Origin: an uncultured Lachnoclostridium sp.
Lineage (GTDB): Bacteria > Bacillota > Clostridia > Lachnospirales > Lachnospiraceae
Direction: 5' to 3'
Assembly (NCBI GenBank): GCA_944376715.1
Contig: CALWDO010000003.1
Location: 1 to 64,000, forward strand
Length of the DNA: 64,000 nucleotides
Shown here: piece after piece, positions 59,638 to 64,000 of the stretch
How positions within the stretch are numbered: position 1 is the first letter of the stretch
Layout: every line of letters begins with the position of its first letter
The notes under the pieces: generated by a model
The model's input: the letters and a program-made list of their open reading frames with translations, nothing else
Database searches by the model: none
What the model was told of the DNA's origin: nothing
Made by a program: the position numbers and the translations under genes

Positions 59638-61521
59638 ATGACCATCAAAGAAATTGCCAAGAGGGCCGGCGTATCTGTATCTACTGTTTCTAAAGTAATG
59701 AATCACAAAGATTCCAGTATCAGTCAGGAGACCAGAGACAGGGTCCTTCAGATCGCAAAAGAATATAACTATACTCCATATGCAGGTGTTATATCTGGAA
59801 ATGCAAAATCCTTCTTAATTGGGGTTATGTTTTCGTCCCCGGAAACAGAATTTATCATTAGTGGAATTTTAAATAAAATTCGGGAACAAGGATATATGGC
59901 TATTATTGCCAAAATCGGCGAAGAAGATGATTCCGAATTAAAAGCTGCCGCTGCTTTTTACAGGCATAGTGTTGATGCTGTCATCTGGGAACCTAAGGAT
60001 ATGACGAATCTTTCTTGTCTTGAATACTTTCACTCAGTAAACATCCCCTGCATCCTTATATCCTCGTCCCAAAGATCTGGAAGCTACGGAATCAACTTTG
60101 AAGAACTATCACGCTGTGCCGTTACTTCCCTGCTTCAGGCCGGGCATCAGGATATTGCCTGTCTGACCCATTCCAGCGCTTATTGTTCTTCTTTTATAGA
60201 CGGATATCGAAAAGCTTTTTTCGATTTTGGTATTCCTTTGCAAGAGCAGCTAATTTTTACGGAACTGAATGATTCTCTGCTTTCCAAGATTGCCTCCGGC
60301 CAGGTAACTTCTGTCGCCATTTCCGAATACACCGACGCGTTAGAATTATATGGAGTCCTTCGCCGCCGTCACTATACAATTCCAAGAGACCTTTCTCTAA
60401 TCGCCCTAAAAGATGACCGTTCAGCGGATACCGTTTTCCCGCCTATTTCTTTCATTTCGATTCCTTATCATGCATTCGGGGAACATATAATAAAAACCTT
60501 AATACAGTCATTGGAACAAAATTCAGAAATCCGATCATTTCGGACAAAAGCACGTATAAGTTCAAAAATATCCATACAACCTCCTTTAGACTCTCAGAAA
60601 AAGCACATGGTTGCTATTGGAAGTATTAATATTGACAATTATCTGGCAGTCCGAGAACTTCCTGTCAGTGGAAAAACCAGCGTCACAACAAACGTCACGC
60701 TTCATGCCGGGGGCAAGGCAGTAAACCATGCGGTGGCTGTCTCACGTCTGGGAACAAAAGCATGTATAATCGGTACTATTGGAGATGACAGGGATTCTGA
60801 ACTTATCTTTTCTTCTCTGGATCATCATCATGTAGATTCCACGGGAATACGGAGATGTCAAGACACTACAACCGGAAAAGCATTTATTTTTCTGCAACCA
60901 GATGGAACTTCCACCATATCATTGCTGACTGGCGCAAATGCTTCATTATGTCCAGATGACGTAATAAAAAACGAATCTGCTTTTGAGAACTGCAGTTTTT
61001 GCCTGATGCAGACAGAAGTTCCCCAGGATGTTCTAATACAGGCCGGAAAACTGGCCAGAAAACATCATGTAACAACTATACTCAAACCTTCTGCCTGTTC
61101 CTATCTCGAACCAGAACTTTTAAAATATGTGGATATTCTGGTACCCAATTTTCGGGAACTTTCTTTATTATCTCCCAAAAATGATTTTGACGGGCAAACC
61201 GATTATTTTCTCGATGCAGGTATTTCAGCTGTCATTACTACTTTTGGAGAAGAAGGCTGCTGTCTAAAAACACGAAAGAAACAAACTTACTTTCCAGCGG
61301 CTAATTTTACCGCTGTAGACAATACAGGCGCCGGCGACGCATTTATAAGCGCTCTGGCAGTCTACCTCGACAAAGATTACAGTTTGGAAGATTCCATTCG
61401 TATCGCGACCTATGCTGCTGGATTCTGTATTTCCCGAGAAGGAGTTGCTCCTGCAATGATTGATCGGGATACTCTCGAATCTTACATTAAAAAAACTGAG
61501 CCGGGACTGATCAGACAATAA
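59638..61521 (+). CDS. Fusion of a LacI-family repressor with a PfkB/ribokinase-family kinase
   Basis: The 627-residue protein (ATG 59638, GGGAG 6 bases upstream) has three parts. First is a LacI HTH with hinge (about 1-55, MTIKEIAKRAGVSVSTVSKVMNHK). Second is a complete periplasmic-binding-type effector core (about 58-312). Third is a complete PfkB kinase (about 323-620): VAIGSINIDNYLAVRELP, HAGGKAVNHAVAVSRLG and catalytic NTGAGDAF at 563-570. Both halves keep key residues, so it may be both repressor and active kinase, or a regulator whose kinase domain senses substrate or product. It is divergent to the kinase-ABC-dha operon. Bases upstream of 59638 in the same frame cover its promoter and are not coding. 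Confidence 0.93.
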   Translation: MTIKEIAKRAGVSVSTVSKVMNHKDSSISQETRDRVLQIAKEYNYTPYAGVISGNAKSFLIGVMFSSPETEFIISGILNKIREQGYMAIIAKIGEEDDSELKAAAAFYRHSVDAVIWEPKDMTNLSCLEYFHSVNIPCILISSSQRSGSYGINFEELSRCAVTSLLQAGHQDIACLTHSSAYCSSFIDGYRKAFFDFGIPLQEQLIFTELNDSLLSKIASGQVTSVAISEYTDALELYGVLRRRHYTIPRDLSLIALKDDRSADTVFPPISFISIPYHAFGEHIIKTLIQSLEQNSEIRSFRTKARISSKISIQPPLDSQKKHMVAIGSINIDNYLAVRELPVSGKTSVTTNVTLHAGGKAVNHAVAVSRLGTKACIIGTIGDDRDSELIFSSLDHHHVDSTGIRRCQDTTTGKAFIFLQPDGTSTISLLTGANASLCPDDVIKNESAFENCSFCLMQTEVPQDVLIQAGKLARKHHVTTILKPSACSYLEPELLKYVDILVPNFRELSLLSPKNDFDGQTDYFLDAGISAVITTFGEEGCCLKTRKKQTYFPAANFTAVDNTGAGDAFISALAVYLDKDYSLEDSIRIATYAAGFCISREGVAPAMIDRDTLESYIKKTEPGLIRQ

Positions 61522-61523
61522 AA

Positions 61524-61569
61524 AGGCCGATACAGGGGGAAACATATTTTCTTCCTCTTGTATCGGCCT
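61524..61569. terminator. Bidirectional terminator between the fusion gene and dnaJ
   Basis: Arms AGGCCGATACA and TGTATCGGCCT enclose 24 bases. TTTTTATTG follows on the minus strand and a T-rich tract on the plus strand. It serves both convergent genes. Confidence 0.88.
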
Positions 61570-61597
61570 GATATTTTCTTTTTTATCAAAAAGGACC

Positions 61598-62770
61598 TTA
61601 CAGATCTTCCAGATTCTCTTTTAATTTATCCATGAAGCCTTTTTTCTTCGGCTTTCCTCCCCCGCCTTTCTGGTTCAGGGAATTGTCATTTGCCATATCA
61701 TAGTTCTTAAGCGCTTCTTTCGCCGCATGGCTCAGATTTGTGGGCACTTCCACCACCAACGTAACATAATGATCACCCCTTACGCTCTTGTTGCGCAGGG
61801 ACGGCATACCTTTGCCTCTCAGGCGGACGCGGGTGTCGGTCTGGGTACCGGCTTTCACATCATATTCCACTTCTCCATCCACAGTCTTGATCCGGATCGT
61901 TCCTCCCAAAGCCGCAACCGGGAAGCTGATGGGTACCGTAGAATAAATATCCATATCCTGCCTCTGGAAAATCGGATGACGGGAAACCTGAACTTCTACC
62001 AGAAGATCTCCTCTTGGGCCGCCGTTGATACCCGGCTCTCCTTTTCCGCGGATCCGGATACTCTGGCCATTATCAATACCCGCAGGAATCGTGACAGCAA
62101 TCTTCTTCTTGCTGGAAACATACCCTGTTCCGTAGCAATCAGGACACTTATCCTTGATAATCTTTCCTGTACCGTTACAATCCGGGCAAGTACGTACATT
62201 CTGAACCATTCCGAAAAGAGACTGCTGGGTATAAACCACCTGGCCTTTTCCGCCGCACTTCGGACAAGTCTGCGGCGATGTTCCCGGCTTTGCTCCGGTA
62301 CCGTGGCAAGTATTGCACTCGTCTTTCAGCACCAGTTCCAGTTCTTTGTCGCAGCCTGTCACCGCCTCTTCAAACGTAATTCTTACACTGGCACGCAGAT
62401 TTGCTCCCTGCATGGGACCATTATTCGATCTGCGGCTTCTTCCGCCGCCGAAAATATCTCCAAAGATATCTCCAAAAATATCTCCCATATCCGCGCTGTT
62501 AAAATCAAAGCCTCCAAAGCCTCCGCCTCCGGCGCCCTGATCAAATGCCGCATGGCCAAACTGGTCGTATTTACGTCTTTTTTCCGGATCACTTAATACC
62601 GCGTAAGCTTCCGAAGCCTCTTTAAATTTCTGTTCTGCCTCCTTATCTCCCGGATTCACGTCCGGATGATACTTTTTTGCCAGTTTTCTGTATGCACTCT
62701 TGATGGCGGCTTCATCGGCGTTTCGGTCCACACCGAGGACCTCATAATAATCTCTTTTCGTCTCTGCCAT
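61598..62770 (-). CDS. dnaJ: Chaperone protein DnaJ
   Basis: DnaJ stimulates DnaK ATPase and delivers unfolded clients. The 390-residue protein has a J domain (about 5-70, [10 protein letters not shown] with HPD), a Gly/Phe-rich segment ([19 protein letters not shown]), and four CxxCxGxG zinc repeats ([40 protein letters not shown]; about 150-220). A C-terminal client domain follows. All parts are intact. It follows dnaK by 75 bases containing a hairpin. Confidence 0.97.
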   Translation of the reverse strand: MAETKRDYYEVLGVDRNADEAAIKSAYRKLAKKYHPDVNPGDKEAEQKFKEASEAYAVLSDPEKRRKYDQFGHAAFDQGAGGGGFGGFDFNSADMGDIFGDIFGDIFGGGRSRRSNNGPMQGANLRASVRITFEEAVTGCDKELELVLKDECNTCHGTGAKPGTSPQTCPKCGGKGQVVYTQQSLFGMVQNVRTCPDCNGTGKIIKDKCPDCYGTGYVSSKKKIAVTIPAGIDNGQSIRIRGKGEPGINGGPRGDLLVEVQVSRHPIFQRQDMDIYSTVPISFPVAALGGTIRIKTVDGEVEYDVKAGTQTDTRVRLRGKGMPSLRNKSVRGDHYVTLVVEVPTNLSHAAKEALKNYDMANDNSLNQKGGGGKPKKKGFMDKLKENLEDL

Positions 62771-62788
62771 AATCTTCTACCCTTTCAC

Positions 62789-62826
62789 GCAGGAATGCAG
62801 GCATGCCGAGCATGCCTGCCTCCTGC
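62789..62826 (-). other. Hairpin in the dnaK-dnaJ intergenic region
   Basis: A perfect 10-bp stem (GCAGGCATGC/GCATGCCTGC, 3-base loop) is extended by outer arms GCAGGA/TCCTGC. No T-tract follows, so it is more likely an mRNA-stability or processing element that lowers dnaJ relative to dnaK than a terminator. Confidence 0.6.
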
Positions 62827-62845
62827 AGTTCTATCTATCTCTTTT

Positions 62846-64000
62846 TTACACTTCTCTGTAGTCGCCGTCAACCACATCGTCTGCAGGACCGCTCTGGCTC
62901 TGTCCTGCGCCGCCCATATCCGGGCCTGCTCCCTGAGCACCGCCCTGGGCTCCCTGAGCCTGCTCATACATCTTCTGGAACAGTTTCTGTGCTGCGTTCA
63001 TCAGATCTTCTCTGCCGGACTTCAGCGCATCCAGATCTGCATCCGAGATGTCTGTCTGATTAGCCGTACGCTCTACTACTGCTTTCAGAGAATTCAGTTT
63101 TTCTTCCACTGCAGATTTCTCTGTAGGATCCAGTTTGTCGCCAGCTTCTTCCAAAGCTTTCTCGGTCTGGAATACCATAGCGTCTGCATCGTTTCTTGCG
63201 TCAATCGCCTCTTTACGCTTCTTATCCTGTGCCTCGTACTCAGCGGCTTCTTTGACCGCCTTATCAATATCCGCCTCAGACATGTTGGATCCTGCGGTAA
63301 TTGTAATATGCTGCTCTTTACCGGTACCCAGATCCTTTGCGGATACATTTACGATACCATTGGCATCGATATCAAAAGTAACCTCGATCTGCGGAACGCC
63401 TCTTCTTGCAGGCGGGATACCGTCCAGACGGAACTGGCCAAGGGATTTATTGTCTTTTGCAAACTGTCTTTCACCCTGTACCACATTGATATCCACCGCT
63501 GTCTGGTTATCAGCCGCAGTAGAGAAGATCTGGCTCTTTCTGGTCGGGATTGTCGTATTTCTCTCGATCAGACGGGTTGCGATACCGCCCATGGTCTCGA
63601 TGGACAGGGACAGCGGAGTTACATCCAGCAGAAGGATATCGCCTGCGCCGGCGTCTCCTGCCAGCTTACCGCCCTGGATAGCCGCACCGATAGCAACGCA
63701 CTCATCCGGGTTCAAAGTCTTGCTGGGTTCATGTCCGGTCAGCTGTTTTACTTTCTCCTGCACTGCCGGCACACGGGTAGATCCGCCTACCAGAAGTACT
63801 TTGCCAAGCTCGGACGGAGTAATGCCTGCATCCCTGAGAGCCGCCTGTACCGGATTTGCTGTACGCTCTACCAGATCATGAGTCAGCTCGTCGAATTTTG
63901 CTCTTGTCAGGTTCATATCGAAATGCAGCGGTCCATCCGCATTCATGCTGATGAACGGCAGGTTGATATTGGTGCTTGTAGCTGTGGAAAGCTCTTTCTT
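62846..64000 (-). CDS. dnaK: Chaperone protein DnaK (Hsp70), 3' part, cut by the window end
   Basis: The last 384 residues of DnaK are present and the reading frame runs off the window. It begins [20 protein letters not shown], within the nucleotide-binding domain. [18 protein letters not shown], the linker [19 protein letters not shown], the substrate-binding beta domain ([29 protein letters not shown]) and the helical lid follow. The C-terminal tail is Gly/Gln-rich and ends [10 protein letters not shown] methionine at 63946 is internal, not a start. Confidence 0.97.
   Translation of the reverse strand, partial: KKELSTATSTNINLPFISMNADGPLHFDMNLTRAKFDELTHDLVERTANPVQAALRDAGITPSELGKVLLVGGSTRVPAVQEKVKQLTGHEPSKTLNPDECVAIGAAIQGGKLAGDAGAGDILLLDVTPLSLSIETMGGIATRLIERNTTIPTRKSQIFSTAADNQTAVDINVVQGERQFAKDNKSLGQFRLDGIPPARRGVPQIEVTFDIDANGIVNVSAKDLGTGKEQHITITAGSNMSEADIDKAVKEAAEYEAQDKKRKEAIDARNDADAMVFQTEKALEEAGDKLDPTEKSAVEEKLNSLKAVVERTANQTDISDADLDALKSGREDLMNAAQKLFQKMYEQAQGAQGGAQGAGPDMGGAGQSQSGPADDVVDGDYREV

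Noticed and set aside
1..64000. tRNA or rRNA genes, insertion sequences, prophage or plasmid origins
   Set aside because: No cloverleaf-like stretch with CCA end, no transposase, integrase or phage structural gene, and no origin-type repeats were seen in the intergenic regions read.

Overview
The window looks like a chromosome segment from a spore-forming, anaerobic Clostridia of the family Lachnospiraceae. The grounds are moderate G+C (about half by eye), a sigma-K gene, pyruvate:ferredoxin oxidoreductase, and the Firmicutes gene sets IreB-RuvX-DUF1292-RNase J and topA-dprA-yifB. The genus cannot be fixed from the sequence alone. Nearly all genes lie on the minus strand. Plus-strand exceptions are an HPr-like gene, a peptidase S51-like gene, the pit/DUF47 phosphate pair, and a LacI-kinase fusion gene.

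Layout. 1-17.3 kb is housekeeping: topA, dprA, yifB, sigK, a U32 protein, an O-methyltransferase, an MltG-like stub, ylbF-like, rnjA, DUF1292, ruvX, ireB-like, mtaB, a Crh-like HPr paralogue, thiI, a cysteine desulfurase, rsmE, prmA and a HAD phosphatase. 17.3-30 kb is more accessory: a LysR regulator, small unknown genes, an S51-like hydrolase, a decayed ferredoxin remnant, a membrane protein paired with a permuted microcompartment-shell protein, a decayed AAA-ATPase/PD-(D/E)XK gene, a VOC protein, an isochorismatase-type hydrolase, metA, an Ala-repeat VanY-type peptidase, J-domain and DUF5685 proteins, and cysK. 30-34.5 kb is a sucrose PTS operon (scrA, scrB) followed by a patatin-like gene and cysK, with two operator-like sites, one of which is a perfect cre match.

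34.5-42.5 kb holds a compact polyamine operon: speA, speE, a carboxyspermidine-dehydrogenase-like gene, nspC, aguA and aguB. The sucrose-type repressor gene is translationally coupled to its end. A long leader with its own intrinsic terminator precedes speA, suggesting transcription attenuation. 42.5-51.5 kb holds a GNAT protein, ilvE, an alanine/sodium symporter, nifJ, a probable structured RNA, and the phosphate transporter pair.

51.5-61.5 kb is the most unusual part. It carries a sugar-type ABC importer (binding lipoprotein, ATPase, two permeases of the Lsr/Rha layout), a ribokinase-family enzyme, DhaK and DhaL without DhaM, and a ureidoglycolate-lyase-family protein. Divergent to these is a 627-residue protein fusing a complete LacI-type repressor to a complete PfkB kinase. 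Promoters and palindromes in the divergent intergenic region suggest this fusion controls the operon. The substrate is unknown. The window ends in dnaJ and the 3' part of dnaK.
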